Shown: piece after piece, positions 43,702-55,529 of the stretch
How the letters are laid out: every line of letters starts with the position of its first letter
Numbering within the stretch: position 1 is the first letter of the stretch
From: Rhodospirillaceae bacterium
GTDB lineage: Bacteria > Pseudomonadota > Alphaproteobacteria > Bin65
Reading direction: 5' to 3'
NCBI GenBank assembly: GCA_028819475.1
Contig: JAPPLJ010000030.1
Coordinates: 405,358 to 469,357, forward strand
Length of the DNA stretch: 64,000 nt
Position numbers and translations under genes: made by a program
The notes under the pieces: model-generated
Database searches by the model: none
What the model was told of the DNA's origin: nothing
The model's input: only the letters and a program-made list of their open reading frames with translations

Positions 43702-44160
43702 TCAACCCGCGCGCGGATCGCGGCCTTCGAACGCGACGATGGCGTCGATGAGCCGTTCGGAAACCGGCTCGGTCCTGTGGGTCTGCTGATGGGTGTTGAC
43801 CCAGACGATCTCGCCGGTCGCCCGCAGGTCGTCGGCCGAATCCTTCGAATAGATCGCCGGATCGTAGGTGATGCTGGTCCGGCCGATGCGGCGGGTGCGG
43901 ATGCAGATGTCGATTTCGTCGTCGTAGAAGATCGGCGCCCGGAATTCGACGAGCGCCTTGACCAGATGGAAATCGCAGCCGGTCGCCGGATCGCCGCCCA
44001 GCGGATAGTCGTGGCCGATGGCACGCAGATATTCCGTGATCCCGACATCGTACCAGGTGAGGTAATGCGCGTTGTACGCGACCCCCTGGCCGTCGACCTC
44101 CGCATAGCGGACGCGCAGCGGATGGTGGAAGCGGAAATCGGCGCGATTCAGTTTCGTCAT
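43702..44160 (-). CDS. Hotdog-fold acyl-CoA thioesterase (4HBT type)
   Basis: 152 residues. The pattern VRYAEVDGQGVAYNAHYLTWYD near residue 18 holds the catalytic Asp of 4-hydroxybenzoyl-CoA-thioesterase-type enzymes. The segment GCDFHLVKALVEFRAPIFYDDEI is also typical. I chose the ATG at 44160 (MTKLNRADF); the longer reading upstream has no such character. The acyl substrate cannot be told. It lies between nudC and the F0 genes on the same strand. Confidence 0.82.
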   Translation of the reverse strand: MTKLNRADFRFHHPLRVRYAEVDGQGVAYNAHYLTWYDVGITEYLRAIGHDYPLGGDPATGCDFHLVKALVEFRAPIFYDDEIDICIRTRRIGRTSITYDPAIYSKDSADDLRATGEIVWVNTHQQTHRTEPVSERLIDAIVAFEGRDPRAG

Positions 44161-44251
44161 GGGCGGCGGCACTTTCCTTGCAGGCAGCACGGGACAGGAA
44201 GGGATTCCGGCTTCTTCCGCCGGTGCAGCGGCGCGGCGGCCGGTAAAATGC

Positions 44252-44821
44252 TCAGTGCAGTTTGCCGGGCAGCTCGTCGATCGCCCGGTCGACCAGGCCG
44301 GCGGCCTTCTTCTCGTCGAGCCGGTCCTCGAGCAGCTTGCGGGTCGCGGAGACCGCCAGGTCGATCGCGGTGTTGCGCACCTCGGCCTGGGCGGCGGCCT
44401 CGGCCTGGGCGATCCGGTCGAGCGCCTGCTGCTCGCGCCGCTTCAGGGACGCGGCCAGATCCTCTTCCGCCCGGGCGCGCAGCCGGGCCGCCTCTTCCTC
44501 CGCCGCGCGCAGCATGGCCTCGGCCTCCTGGAGGGCGTCGCGCTGCTTGCGCTGATAGTCGGCGAGCAGGCCCTGGGCCTCCTCGCGCAGGCGCTGGGCT
44601 TCCTCGATCTCGCTGCGGATCGCCTCGGCCCGGGCGTCGAGCGCGCCGGTGACCGCGCCGCGCGCCTTCCAGACCATGAAGGCGACGAAAATGACGAAGG
44701 CGATCAGCACCCAGAAGGTTGCGCCGCCGAAATCGAACAGGTCGCCGAGCCAGCCGCCGACCGAAGCGGCCTTGCCGGCGGCGAGCAGGACAGCGGAACC
44801 GGCGACTGCGGAAAGCTCCAT
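44252..44821 (-). CDS. atpF: ATP synthase F0 subunit b
   Basis: 189 residues. One membrane helix (about 33-52) followed by a long charged coiled coil (about 60-175) that forms the peripheral stalk. It is the last gene of the F0 cluster; in alphaproteobacteria two related b-type genes follow atpE, the first b' and the second b. The N-terminal extra segment of about 30 residues is usual for this form. Confidence 0.9.
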   Translation of the reverse strand: MELSAVAGSAVLLAAGKAASVGGWLGDLFDFGGATFWVLIAFVIFVAFMVWKARGAVTGALDARAEAIRSEIEEAQRLREEAQGLLADYQRKQRDALQEAEAMLRAAEEEAARLRARAEEDLAASLKRREQQALDRIAQAEAAAQAEVRNTAIDLAVSATRKLLEDRLDEKKAAGLVDRAIDELPGKLH

Positions 44822-44833
44822 CGCGCCGGCTCC

Positions 44834-45322
44834 CTACCGGTCCGCGACCGCATCGACGGCGTCGGCCGCCGATTTCCGGGCGATTCGCCCGCCGATCAGG
44901 CGCTGGGCGGCGGCCTGCACCACGTCCACGGCGACCTCCCGGATATTGCCGACCGCCTCGTCCCGGGCCGCCGCGATCCGCGCCTCGGCGCCGGCGATGT
45001 CGTCGGCGAGCCGGGCGGCCAGCGCCGCCTGGGTCGTGGCGGCCTGCGCCTTGCCGTCCTCGACCGCGTCGCGGATCACGGACTGGGCCCTGTCGCGCCC
45101 TTCGGCCATCGCCGCGTCGTATTCGGCCAGAACCTGCTCGGCCTCCTGGCGCAGGGTCTGCGCCCGGTCCAGATCGCCCTCGATCCGGTCGCGCCGGGCT
45201 TCCAGTGTCGCCTGGATCTTCGGCAGCGCGATCGTGCGCAGCACGACGAACAGGACGGCGAAGGCGAGCACAAGCCAGACGACCTGCGAGAGGAAGGTAT
45301 CGATCTGTTGCAGTTGCGGCAT
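44834..45322 (-). CDS. atpG: ATP synthase F0 subunit b'
   Basis: 162 residues. One membrane helix (about 11-30, VVWLVLAFAVLFVVLRTIALP) and a coiled-coil stalk rich in Ala, Arg, Asp and Glu. Position directly after atpE identifies it as the b' subunit of alphaproteobacteria and phototrophs, here called by the common symbol atpG (also atpF2). It forms a heterodimer with b. Twelve bases separate it from atpF. Confidence 0.88.
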   Translation of the reverse strand: MPQLQQIDTFLSQVVWLVLAFAVLFVVLRTIALPKIQATLEARRDRIEGDLDRAQTLRQEAEQVLAEYDAAMAEGRDRAQSVIRDAVEDGKAQAATTQAALAARLADDIAGAEARIAAARDEAVGNIREVAVDVVQAAAQRLIGGRIARKSAADAVDAVADR

Positions 45323-45408
45323 CGCCGTTCTCCGCGCCCGGGCCCGTTCGGCCGGTCCCGTCTTCGGGCAGGGCTAACGCAAGCGCGCCTGCCCGGAAAG
45401 GCGGCCTG

Positions 45409-45633
45409 CTATCCGAACAGGATGACGAGCGCGATCACCAGGGCAAACAGCGCGATGGCCTCGACCAGCGCGAAACCCAGCATCGTCATGGTGAAGACCT
45501 CGCCGCGCGCGGCCGGGTTGCGGCCGACCGCGTGGATGAAGGCGGCGAACACGTTGCCGATACCGATACCGGCGCCGATCACGCCGATCACCGCGAGGCC
45601 GGCGCCCAGCAATTTTGCAGCTTCAACTTCCAT
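45409..45633 (-). CDS. atpE: ATP synthase F0 subunit c
   Basis: 74 residues, two membrane helices, forming the rotary c-ring. The polar loop region RNPAARGEVF and the essential proton-carrying Glu in ALVEAIALFALV (near residue 57) are visible. Glycine-rich helix 1 (GAGLAVIGVIGAGIGIG) is typical. It sits between atpB and the b' gene. Confidence 0.96.
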   Translation of the reverse strand: MEVEAAKLLGAGLAVIGVIGAGIGIGNVFAAFIHAVGRNPAARGEVFTMTMLGFALVEAIALFALVIALVILFG

Positions 45634-45674
45634 TCTCGGTTCCTTTCCAGAATCGTTCAGGCGCGCCGCGCGGT

Positions 45675-46409
45675 CTAGTGGAGGTGGAGCGCGTCGTTGA
45701 TGTACAGGCAGGTCAGAATTGTGAAGACGTAGGCCTGCAGGAATGCGATCAGGATTTCCAGCCCGGTCAGCGCAACGATAAAGAGCAGGGGCACGATGCC
45801 CGCGAAGCCCAGCGCGACCACGAAACCGGCAAAAACCTTAAGCAGCGTGTGTCCGGCCAACATATTGGCGAAGAGTCGCACAGAAAGGCTGACCGGGCGC
45901 GAGAGGTAGGAAATCACCTCGATCGGGATGAGCAGCGGCCACATCGCCATCGGGGCGCCCGGCGGCACGAAGAAGCTGAAGAAGCGGAAGCCGTGCTTCA
46001 CGATCGCCAGCAGGGTGACGAATGTGAAGACCGCCAGCGCCATGGCGAAGGTCACGATGATGTGGCTGGTGAAGGTGAAGGCGCTGGGGATCATGCCCAG
46101 CATGTTGCCGAACAGGATGAACATGAACAGGGTGAAGATCCACGGGAAGTAGCGGCGGCCCTCGTTGCCCACCGTCTCCTTCAGCAGCCCGGCGACGAAT
46201 TCGTAGCTCAGCTCCGCCATCGACTGCCACCGGCCCGGCACCAGGCGGCCGCGGCTCATGCCGACGACGAGGAACAGGCTGACCGACGCCACCGTGATCA
46301 GCATCGCCAGCGACGAGTTGGTGAACGACAGGTCGGCGCCGCCGATGTCGATGCTGACCAGCGGCTTGATCGTGAACTGATCGAGCGGACCCTGTTTCTC
46401 GCCGGCCAC
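45675..46409 (-). CDS. atpB: ATP synthase F0 subunit a
   Basis: 244 residues, five to six membrane helices, forming the proton half-channels beside the c-ring. The essential Arg is in VSLSVRLFANMLAGHTLL (near residue 178). The N-terminal FTIKPLV and SMAELSYEFVAGLLKET are typical of alphaproteobacterial AtpB. It starts three bases after atpI. Confidence 0.95.
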   Translation of the reverse strand: MAGEKQGPLDQFTIKPLVSIDIGGADLSFTNSSLAMLITVASVSLFLVVGMSRGRLVPGRWQSMAELSYEFVAGLLKETVGNEGRRYFPWIFTLFMFILFGNMLGMIPSAFTFTSHIIVTFAMALAVFTFVTLLAIVKHGFRFFSFFVPPGAPMAMWPLLIPIEVISYLSRPVSLSVRLFANMLAGHTLLKVFAGFVVALGFAGIVPLLFIVALTGLEILIAFLQAYVFTILTCLYINDALHLH

Positions 46410-46412
46410 CGC

Positions 46413-46805
46413 TCATCCCCCTTCGCGTTCGTCCGGACCCGGCCCGCCGTCGTCTTTCGCGCGGTCCCGGTCGGCATATCCCACCGCGTGGCCCAGGCCG
46501 CTCATCGTCCGGTAGACGTTCACGATCCCGGCGGCCGCGCCGAGGAAGAAAAAGACAATCATCAGCCAGGGCTTCGTCCCCAGCCACCAGTCGAGCCCGA
46601 GCCCTATGGCGACCCCGACGGCGAGCCCCGCCACCAGTTCGGTGCCGATGCGCAGCGCGAGGCCGATACCCCTGCCCCGGTCGGTCCGGTCCCCGGCGTC
46701 CCGCGTGCCGCCGCGCCCCGCCCGATTCCCGTCGCGCCGTTTCTGCGCTGCGCGCAATCGGGCGTCGAGCTGATCGAGGGAGGGAGGACGGTCCTGTTGC
46801 GCCAT
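46413..46805 (-). CDS. atpI: ATP synthase accessory protein AtpI
   Basis: 130 residues. Two membrane helices (about 58-76 and 83-103, with GLDWWLGTKPWLMIVFFFLGAAAG split around the turn). AtpI assists c-ring assembly and is first in the F0 cluster. I chose the ATG at 46805, giving MAQQDRPPSLDQLDARL, which matches alphaproteobacterial AtpI. The N-terminus is charged and the C-terminus Asp/Gly-rich. The F1 genes are not in the window. Confidence 0.88.
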   Translation of the reverse strand: MAQQDRPPSLDQLDARLRAAQKRRDGNRAGRGGTRDAGDRTDRGRGIGLALRIGTELVAGLAVGVAIGLGLDWWLGTKPWLMIVFFFLGAAAGIVNVYRTMSGLGHAVGYADRDRAKDDGGPGPDEREGG

Positions 46806-47022
46806 GGCGCCGCCTCCGCGCGGTGCGGCCCGCGACGGCGGGCCCGGCCGCCGAAGGAACTGCGGGACGGCCGGAAGAAAACCGGCCGGAAACGCCGGCA
46901 AACTAGGGGGAGACCGCGAAAGCTGTCAATCCGGCCGCCAGGCGCAAATGCGCGTCCCGTTGCCGGCCAACCCCCTGATATTCAGCGACAAACCGGGCGA
47001 TGCGACATTATTTTAGGAGCCG

Positions 47023-50496
<3,474 letters not shown>

Positions 50497-50531
50497 CCCG
50501 TCCTTCCCGGCCGCCGGTGCGGGGCGGCCTG

Positions 50532-51203
50532 CTACTTGCCGGCCGCCGCCAGCGCTTCCTTGATGATGCGGTCGAAGGTCTCGAACGGCCGGGCGCCGTC
50601 GACCCGTTTGGCCGCGCCGCTTTCGATCTGCTTCTTCGTGCCGATCAGGAAGGTCGGCACGCTCTGGATCTTGAACCTCGCCGTCGCGTCGTTGACGCTG
50701 TCCGAGATGCCCTTGACGATGTCCTTGCTGTCGAGGCAGGCCTTGAAATCGGCGTCGCTCAGGCCGCCGAGGCGGGCGTAGCGGCCCAGTGCCGTGTAGA
50801 ACTTGTCCCGGCCCAGGAACGCCCACTGCGCTTGGTTGGCGAACAGGATCTCGACCATTCCCTTGGCGCGGGCCGGGCCGAGGCACCGGGCGGTCAGAAT
50901 GCCCAGGAAGCCCTGTGCATTGTGCGGGAAATCGCGCAGCACGAAGCGGACCTTGCCGGTATCGACATAGGTCTTCTTGATGCGCGGCCAGGCGCCGACA
51001 TGGAATTCGCGGCAATGCGGGCAGGACAGGGATTCGAAGCCGTAGATGAGGACCGGCGCCCCGGCCTTGCCGTAGCCGATCTCCTTCAGGGCGTCCTTCA
51101 CCGAGGCGATTTCCGCGCGCGCCGGCAGGGCGAACGCCCCGAATGCAAGGACGAAGGCGGCCAGCAGGACGGGAACGACGGTCAACAAGCGGTTGTGGTT
51201 CAT
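50532..51203 (-). CDS. DsbA-like thiol:disulfide interchange protein
   Basis: 223 residues. A signal peptide (about 1-30, ending ARA) precedes a thioredoxin-like domain with the active site SCPHC (near residues 59-63) and a cis-proline in QSVPTFLIG (near 183). The helical insertion between matches DsbA/Com1-type oxidoreductases. It introduces or isomerises disulfides in the periplasm. The ATG at 51203 is the start that begins a signal peptide. It lies 35 bases before the smc TTG, so the two may share a transcript, an order seen in other alphaproteobacteria. Confidence 0.87.
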   Translation of the reverse strand: MNHNRLLTVVPVLLAAFVLAFGAFALPARAEIASVKDALKEIGYGKAGAPVLIYGFESLSCPHCREFHVGAWPRIKKTYVDTGKVRFVLRDFPHNAQGFLGILTARCLGPARAKGMVEILFANQAQWAFLGRDKFYTALGRYARLGGLSDADFKACLDSKDIVKGISDSVNDATARFKIQSVPTFLIGTKKQIESGAAKRVDGARPFETFDRIIKEALAAAGK

Positions 51204-51320
51204 GTACACCTCGCCACAATATATGGATGATGCGCGAAATTCAAACGCGCGGCAACAGGGTAATCGCGCCTGTGCATAACTGCACAATCACACTGCTGTC
51301 ATGGGCACACTGCTTTCACG

Positions 51321-51368
51321 GGGCTGTCATGGGGGCTGTCATGAGGGCTGTCACGGGGGCCGTCATGG
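51321..51368. repeat. Four tandem copies of a 12-base unit
   Basis: GGGCTGTCATGG, GGGCTGTCATGA, GGGCTGTCACGG and GGGCCGTCATGG follow each other without gaps in the 234-base spacer between the dsbA-like gene and the DUF721 gene. One or two bases differ between copies. The rest of the spacer shows no gene. Confidence 0.9.
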
Positions 51369-51437
51369 CGCCGGAATGCCGTCACTGAAGCGGGAATGCG
51401 CCGGCATTGTGGCACGGTTCGCGCGCGGCGCCGGCGT

Positions 51438-52004
51438 TCAGCCCCGGCCCTGCCGGGCCGCAACCGCCTCGCCGAGCCGTTGCAGGGCGTCGCGCAGGCC
51501 GTCGTCCTCGATTCCGGCGGTCTGCCGGCGCACGGATTCCTTGTCGGCCGGCGCGGCATCGGGCGGCGCAACGCCGGCCCGCCGGTTTTCGGGGCGGGTG
51601 TCGGGGCAGCTGACCGGCGCGTGCAGGATATGCAGCCGGGCGACCGCCCGATAGCCGAAATAGCCGTTCACCTTTTCGATGATCTGCGGCGCCAGATGGG
51701 CGATTTCCGGCGCCAGCGCCGGGCTGCCGACCCGGAGATGGAGGACGCCGGCGTCGCGTCCGCCTTCGGGCAGCGACCGGCCCGCCACCAGCTTCTCCGG
51801 CGCGGTCGCTCCGGCCAGGAAGGCGCCGACGATCCTGTGCCAGTCCGCCAGCACCCCGGCGACCGCCAGCCCGCGCTTGCGCAGCGCCGGGCGCGCCGCG
51901 GCGGCGGCGGCCGGTGCGATATGGCGCATACCGGAGCCGCGCCGGGCGGCGCGTTTCGCCGGCGCAGCGGCGGAGGCGGGGGAGGAAGCGGAACGTCTCG
52001 CCAT
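51438..52004 (-). CDS. DUF721 (DciA-like) protein
   Basis: 188 residues. The DUF721 core is visible as VLADWHRIVGAFLAGATAPE and GVLHLRVGSPALAPEIAHL (about residues 45-110). DciA proteins load the replicative helicase in bacteria that lack DnaC, but only part of this family has been tested. I chose the ATG at 52004 (MARRSASSP). The C-terminal 60 residues are low-complexity. It is divergent from mutY across 105 bases, a common alphaproteobacterial arrangement. Confidence 0.8.
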   Translation of the reverse strand: MARRSASSPASAAAPAKRAARRGSGMRHIAPAAAAAARPALRKRGLAVAGVLADWHRIVGAFLAGATAPEKLVAGRSLPEGGRDAGVLHLRVGSPALAPEIAHLAPQIIEKVNGYFGYRAVARLHILHAPVSCPDTRPENRRAGVAPPDAAPADKESVRRQTAGIEDDGLRDALQRLGEAVAARQGRG

Positions 52005-52109
52005 CGTTCGGGGGCTTCGGGGGCTCGATCTGGCCTTTGCCGGAGGACGGCGATAGCGTAGCCGACCGTTCGGCTCTTCGCCAGCGCTGCTTGCTGCATA
52101 TTGTGACCG

Positions 52110-53315
52110 ATGCCCGATGCCCGCGCCACCGATGCCCTGCTGTCCGCCGCGCTTTCCGCCGCAGGGGCGCGGCTGGAGGCGGGCTTCGGCGGTCCGGCGC
52201 AGGCGTCCGCCGCCCTGCTCGACTGGTACGGCCGGCACGCCCGCGACCTGCCCTGGCGCGTGCCGACCGGCGCCGCCGGACGGCCCGACCCCTACCGGGT
52301 GTGGCTGAGCGAAATCATGCTGCAACAGACCACGGTGGCGGCCGTGGCGGGCTATTTCGCGCGCTTCGTCGCGCGGTGGCCGGCTGTCGGCGACCTGGCC
52401 GCCGCACCGCTGGACGATGTGCTGCACGCCTGGCAGGGCCTGGGCTATTACGCAAGGGCGCGCAACCTGCACCGCTGCGCCAGAGCGATAATGCAGGAGC
52501 ATGGCGGCGTCTTCCCCGATACCGAGGACGCCCTGCGCGCCCTGCCCGGCATCGGCGCCTATACCGCCGCGGCGGTCGCCGCCATCGCCTTTGGCCGGCC
52601 GGCGACGGTGGTGGACGGCAATGTCGAGCGGGTCATGGCCCGGCTGCACGCCGTCGAGACGCCGCTGCCGGCGGCCAAACCGGTCCTGCGCCGGCTCGCG
52701 GCGCTGACGACGCCGGACGGTGGACCGGACGGGCGGCCGGGCGACTATGCCCAAGCGGTGATGGATCTGGGGGCGACGGTATGCACGGCGCGGGCGCCGC
52801 AATGCCTGCTTTGCCCGTGGTCGGCCGGCTGTGCGGCGTATCGTCGGGGCGTGGCCGCGGACCTGCCGCGCCGGGCGCCGAAGAAAGCGAAACCGCTGCG
52901 CCGCGGCATCGTGTGGTGGATCGAGCGGCCGGACGGCCGGGTCCTGCTGCAACGCCGGCCGGAGACCGGCCTGCTCGGCGGCATGATGGAGTTTCCCGGC
53001 ACCGGCTGGACGGAAGCCGGACCGCAGGGGGCCGAACCGAGCGGCCGCCCGCCGGTCGCCGTGACCGCGGAGCGCGACGCCGGCACGGTCGGCCATGTCT
53101 TCACCCATTTCCGGCTCGAACTCGCCGTGCGCACCGCCCGGACCGAAGACCGGACGGGCGAGTCGGCAAGCGGCGCGGTCTGGGAGGACCCGGCCCGCCT
53201 CGACCGGCAGGCCCTGCCGACCGTGATGAAGAAGGTGGCGCGGGCGGCGCTCGGCCGCGATAATCCCCGCGACGATAGGGGGCCGGCGGCGGCCGGGCGG
53301 GGCGAGAGGACGTAG
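52110..53315 (+). CDS. mutY: Adenine DNA glycosylase MutY
   Basis: 401 residues. Removes adenine mispaired with 8-oxoguanine. The helix-hairpin-helix and catalytic region runs through SEIMLQQTTVAAVAGYF (near 68-84) and LPGIGAYTAAAVAAIAFG (near 145-162, followed by catalytic Asp in VVDGNVERV). The [4Fe-4S] motif C-x6-C-x2-C-x5-C is in VCTARAPQCLLCPWSAGC. The C-terminal Nudix-like domain (about 270-395) recognises 8-oxoG. The ATG at 52110 is the only start in the divergent gap. Confidence 0.95.
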   Translation: MPDARATDALLSAALSAAGARLEAGFGGPAQASAALLDWYGRHARDLPWRVPTGAAGRPDPYRVWLSEIMLQQTTVAAVAGYFARFVARWPAVGDLAAAPLDDVLHAWQGLGYYARARNLHRCARAIMQEHGGVFPDTEDALRALPGIGAYTAAAVAAIAFGRPATVVDGNVERVMARLHAVETPLPAAKPVLRRLAALTTPDGGPDGRPGDYAQAVMDLGATVCTARAPQCLLCPWSAGCAAYRRGVAADLPRRAPKKAKPLRRGIVWWIERPDGRVLLQRRPETGLLGGMMEFPGTGWTEAGPQGAEPSGRPPVAVTAERDAGTVGHVFTHFRLELAVRTARTEDRTGESASGAVWEDPARLDRQALPTVMKKVARAALGRDNPRDDRGPAAAGRGERT

Positions 53316-53323
53316 GATCGGCC

Positions 53324-54049
53324 ATGCGGGGCAGGAAGCGGGGCAATATCGTCGTCCTCACCGGGGCGGGCATCTCCAAGGAATCCGGGCTCGACACCTT
53401 CCGCGACGCCGACGGCCTGTGGTCGCGGGTCAACCTGGAGGATGTCGCCACGCCGGAGGGCTTCGCCCGCAACCCGAAGATGGTGCACGATTTCTACAAC
53501 CACCGCCGGCGCGAGCTGCAATCCGACAACGTCCGGGCCAACGCCGCCCATGCCGCCCTCGGCCGCCTCGAGGCCGAATGGCCGGACAGCGTGCTGGTCG
53601 TGACCCAGAATATCGATGCGCTGCACGAAGAAGGCGGCTCGAAGAACCTGATCCACATGCACGGCGAGATGCTGAAGGCGCGCTGCGACCTGTGCGGCGC
53701 GGTGCACGGCTGGACCGGCGACATGGATATCGGGACGGTCTGCCCGGCCTGCGAGCGCGCCGGCGGCATACGCCCCCACGTCGTGTGGTTCGGCGAGATG
53801 CCGTTCGAGATGGAGCGGATCTCCCGCGCCCTGGCGCAATGCAGCCTGTTCGTCTCCATCGGCACCTCCGGCAACGTCTATCCAGCCGCCGGCTTCGTGC
53901 AGGAGGCGATCTTCTCGGCGCGCGCCCACACGGTCGAGCTCAACATGGAGCCGAGCGAGGGCGCGACGATGTTCGCCGAGACGGTCTACGGCCCGGCGAC
54001 CGAGGTCGTGCCGGCCTGGGTCGAGCGCGTCCTCGAAGAAGGCTTTTGA
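53324..54049 (+). CDS. cobB: Sirtuin-type NAD-dependent protein deacylase
   Basis: 241 residues. Removes acetyl, succinyl and similar groups from lysines using NAD. It has GAGISKESGLDTFRDADGLW (near 12-31), TQNIDALHEEGGSKN, the catalytic His in HMHGEML (near 110), a Cys4 zinc site (CDLCG...CPAC) and HVVWFGEMPFEMERI. The Tyr/Arg pair for succinyl-lysine is not obvious, so acyl preference is open. It starts nine bases after mutY and overlaps the next gene. Confidence 0.93.
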   Translation: MRGRKRGNIVVLTGAGISKESGLDTFRDADGLWSRVNLEDVATPEGFARNPKMVHDFYNHRRRELQSDNVRANAAHAALGRLEAEWPDSVLVVTQNIDALHEEGGSKNLIHMHGEMLKARCDLCGAVHGWTGDMDIGTVCPACERAGGIRPHVVWFGEMPFEMERISRALAQCSLFVSIGTSGNVYPAAGFVQEAIFSARAHTVELNMEPSEGATMFAETVYGPATEVVPAWVERVLEEGF

Positions 54050-54678
54050 GCGAAGCGCTGGACGCCCCCGCGTTGGACGCCCTGTGGCGCGAGGTGCGCG
54101 GCTGCACCCTGTGCGCCGCCGACCTGCCGCTCGGCCCGCGCCCGGTTCTGCGGCCCTCGGCGACGGCGCGGCTGCTGATCGTCGGCCAGGCGCCGGGGAC
54201 GAAGGTCCATGAGAGCGGCATCCCGTGGAACGATCCGAGCGGCGACCGGCTGCGCGGCTGGATGGGCATAAGCCGGGAGACCTTCTACGACCGGCGGCGC
54301 ATCGCCATTATGCCGATGGGCTTCTGCTATCCGGGACGGTTGCCGCGCGGCGGCGACGCCCCGCCCCGGCCGGAATGCGCGCCGCACTGGCACGCCGCCC
54401 TGCTGGCGCTGATGCCGGCGGTCGAACTGACCCTGCTGGTCGGCGGCTACGCCCAGGCGCACTATCTGGGCCCGCGGCGCGGCCGGACGTTGACCGAAAC
54501 CGTCGCCCGCTGGCGCGATTTCCTGCCCGGCACCCTGCCGACGCCGCACCCGAGCTGGCGCACCCGCGGCTGGGTCGCCCGCAACCCCTGGTTCGAGGCC
54601 GAACTGCTGCCGGATTTGCGGGCGCGGGTGGCGGCGCTGGTCGGAGCGGAGGCTGGAGAACGGCCGGATTTTGAATAA
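54046..54678 (+). CDS. Uracil-DNA glycosylase superfamily protein
   Basis: 210 residues. The motif GQAPGTKVHESGIPWNDPSG (near residues 46-65) and a C-terminal HPSWRTRGWVARNPWFE (near 170) are those of a UDG-superfamily branch of proteobacteria. CTLC near residue 18 could be part of a metal site, but the full family 4 Fe-S pattern is not complete. I chose the TTG at 54046, which overlaps the cobB stop (TTGA). Activity on uracil is inferred only from the fold. DNA repair fits the neighbour mutY. Confidence 0.78.
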   Translation: MSEALDAPALDALWREVRGCTLCAADLPLGPRPVLRPSATARLLIVGQAPGTKVHESGIPWNDPSGDRLRGWMGISRETFYDRRRIAIMPMGFCYPGRLPRGGDAPPRPECAPHWHAALLALMPAVELTLLVGGYAQAHYLGPRRGRTLTETVARWRDFLPGTLPTPHPSWRTRGWVARNPWFEAELLPDLRARVAALVGAEAGERPDFE

Positions 54679-55076
54679 ATGTTCAAAATCAGTTTGCCTA
54701 AGTCTTTGAAATCGCTCTGTTTTTCTTATTAGACAGACCGGTCTTTCTTACGTGTTTTTTTGCACCCGGCAGCCCTAACCCTTTGGAATCGTTGGAAAGA
54801 CACCTTTCGGAAATGCGCAAAATCAATCCAGATAGGAATTTTTCCAGAATCCCGGCCGGGCGGGAGCGCCGGTCGACACCGGGGGCGGCATCGCCGGGCA
54901 GCAAGGCCCGGCAGAATCGGAGGGTCGAACCGGACGGGGTCCGGCCGTCAAGCCCAGGCGGCGCACAGGGTGGCGCATTGGATGGCGGATCGGATGGCCG
55001 ATCGGCGGCGGCGGGCCGGAAAGCGGGAATACGCATGTTCCCGTATGTTTTCGATTCCTCCGCGAAACCTCTCGTC
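54679..55076. other. Non-coding spacer after the UDG-family gene, first part
   Basis: Part of an 851-base gap up to argG. The first 90 bases are AT-rich with several T-tracts. It then has a palindrome AGACCGGTCT (54735-54744) and two adjacent 12-base units GGATGGCGGATC and GGATGGCCGATC (54980-55003), and a CGGGAA/TTCCCG hairpin near 55024. Short frames here do not look like proteins. Confidence 0.4.
54735..54744. promoter_or_regulatory. Short perfect palindrome, possible operator
   Basis: AGACCGGTCT is a perfect 10-base palindrome in an AT-rich part of the spacer. Such palindromes serve as TetR-type sites elsewhere, but no regulator gene is adjacent, so the function is a guess. Confidence 0.25.
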
Positions 55077-55225
55077 GTCATTCCGACCGGAGCCACGGCC
55101 CTGCGGGCCGGGGCGGAGCGGAGGAATCCCGGCTCGATCCCACCCACAGGAAACCCGTAGTCATGCGTTGAGATTCCTCCGCTACGCGCCCCGGACCAAA
55201 TCCGGGGCGCTCCGGTCGGAATGAC
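55077..55225. repeat. Dispersed intergenic inverted repeat, copy B
   Basis: 149 bases bounded by GTCATTCCGACC (55077-55088) and GGTCGGAATGAC (55214-55225), a perfect 12-base inverted pair. Left arm: GGAGCGGAGGAATC; right arm: GATTCCTCCGCTACGCG followed by a CCCCGGACC/ATCCGGGG hairpin. It shares wording with copies A and C. The rest of the spacer to argG (55226-55529) shows no gene. Confidence 0.85.
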
Positions 55226-55529
55226 GGGAGGGGAGACGGAGAGCGGACGCACGGTCCAGCCCGTTTCGCAGGGGAATCCATGTTTTCGGGGCGTCGGCCG
55301 GCCGCAGCGGGCGCACTTCGGGCGTTGACGGGGCCGATATAGGGCGCGGAAGCTGCCGTGTCAAGGAAAAATGTCGAAAAACAGAAAAATTTTCAAACTT
55401 ACTCCGGCGGACCCGCCGACAAGCGCTGCGGCATGGCGGATTTGACCCCTTGTCCCGGCGCGTACCCCAAGCACATCTGCGGGCACATTCTCAGCGGGAT
55501 GCAAACCCCAGACAGCCGGGACCGGAGCG

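Noticed and set aside
54698..55252. 184-codon minus-strand frame in the argG upstream spacer
   Set aside because: Much of it runs through repeat copy B and it has no Shine-Dalgarno, no recognisable domain and atypical composition.
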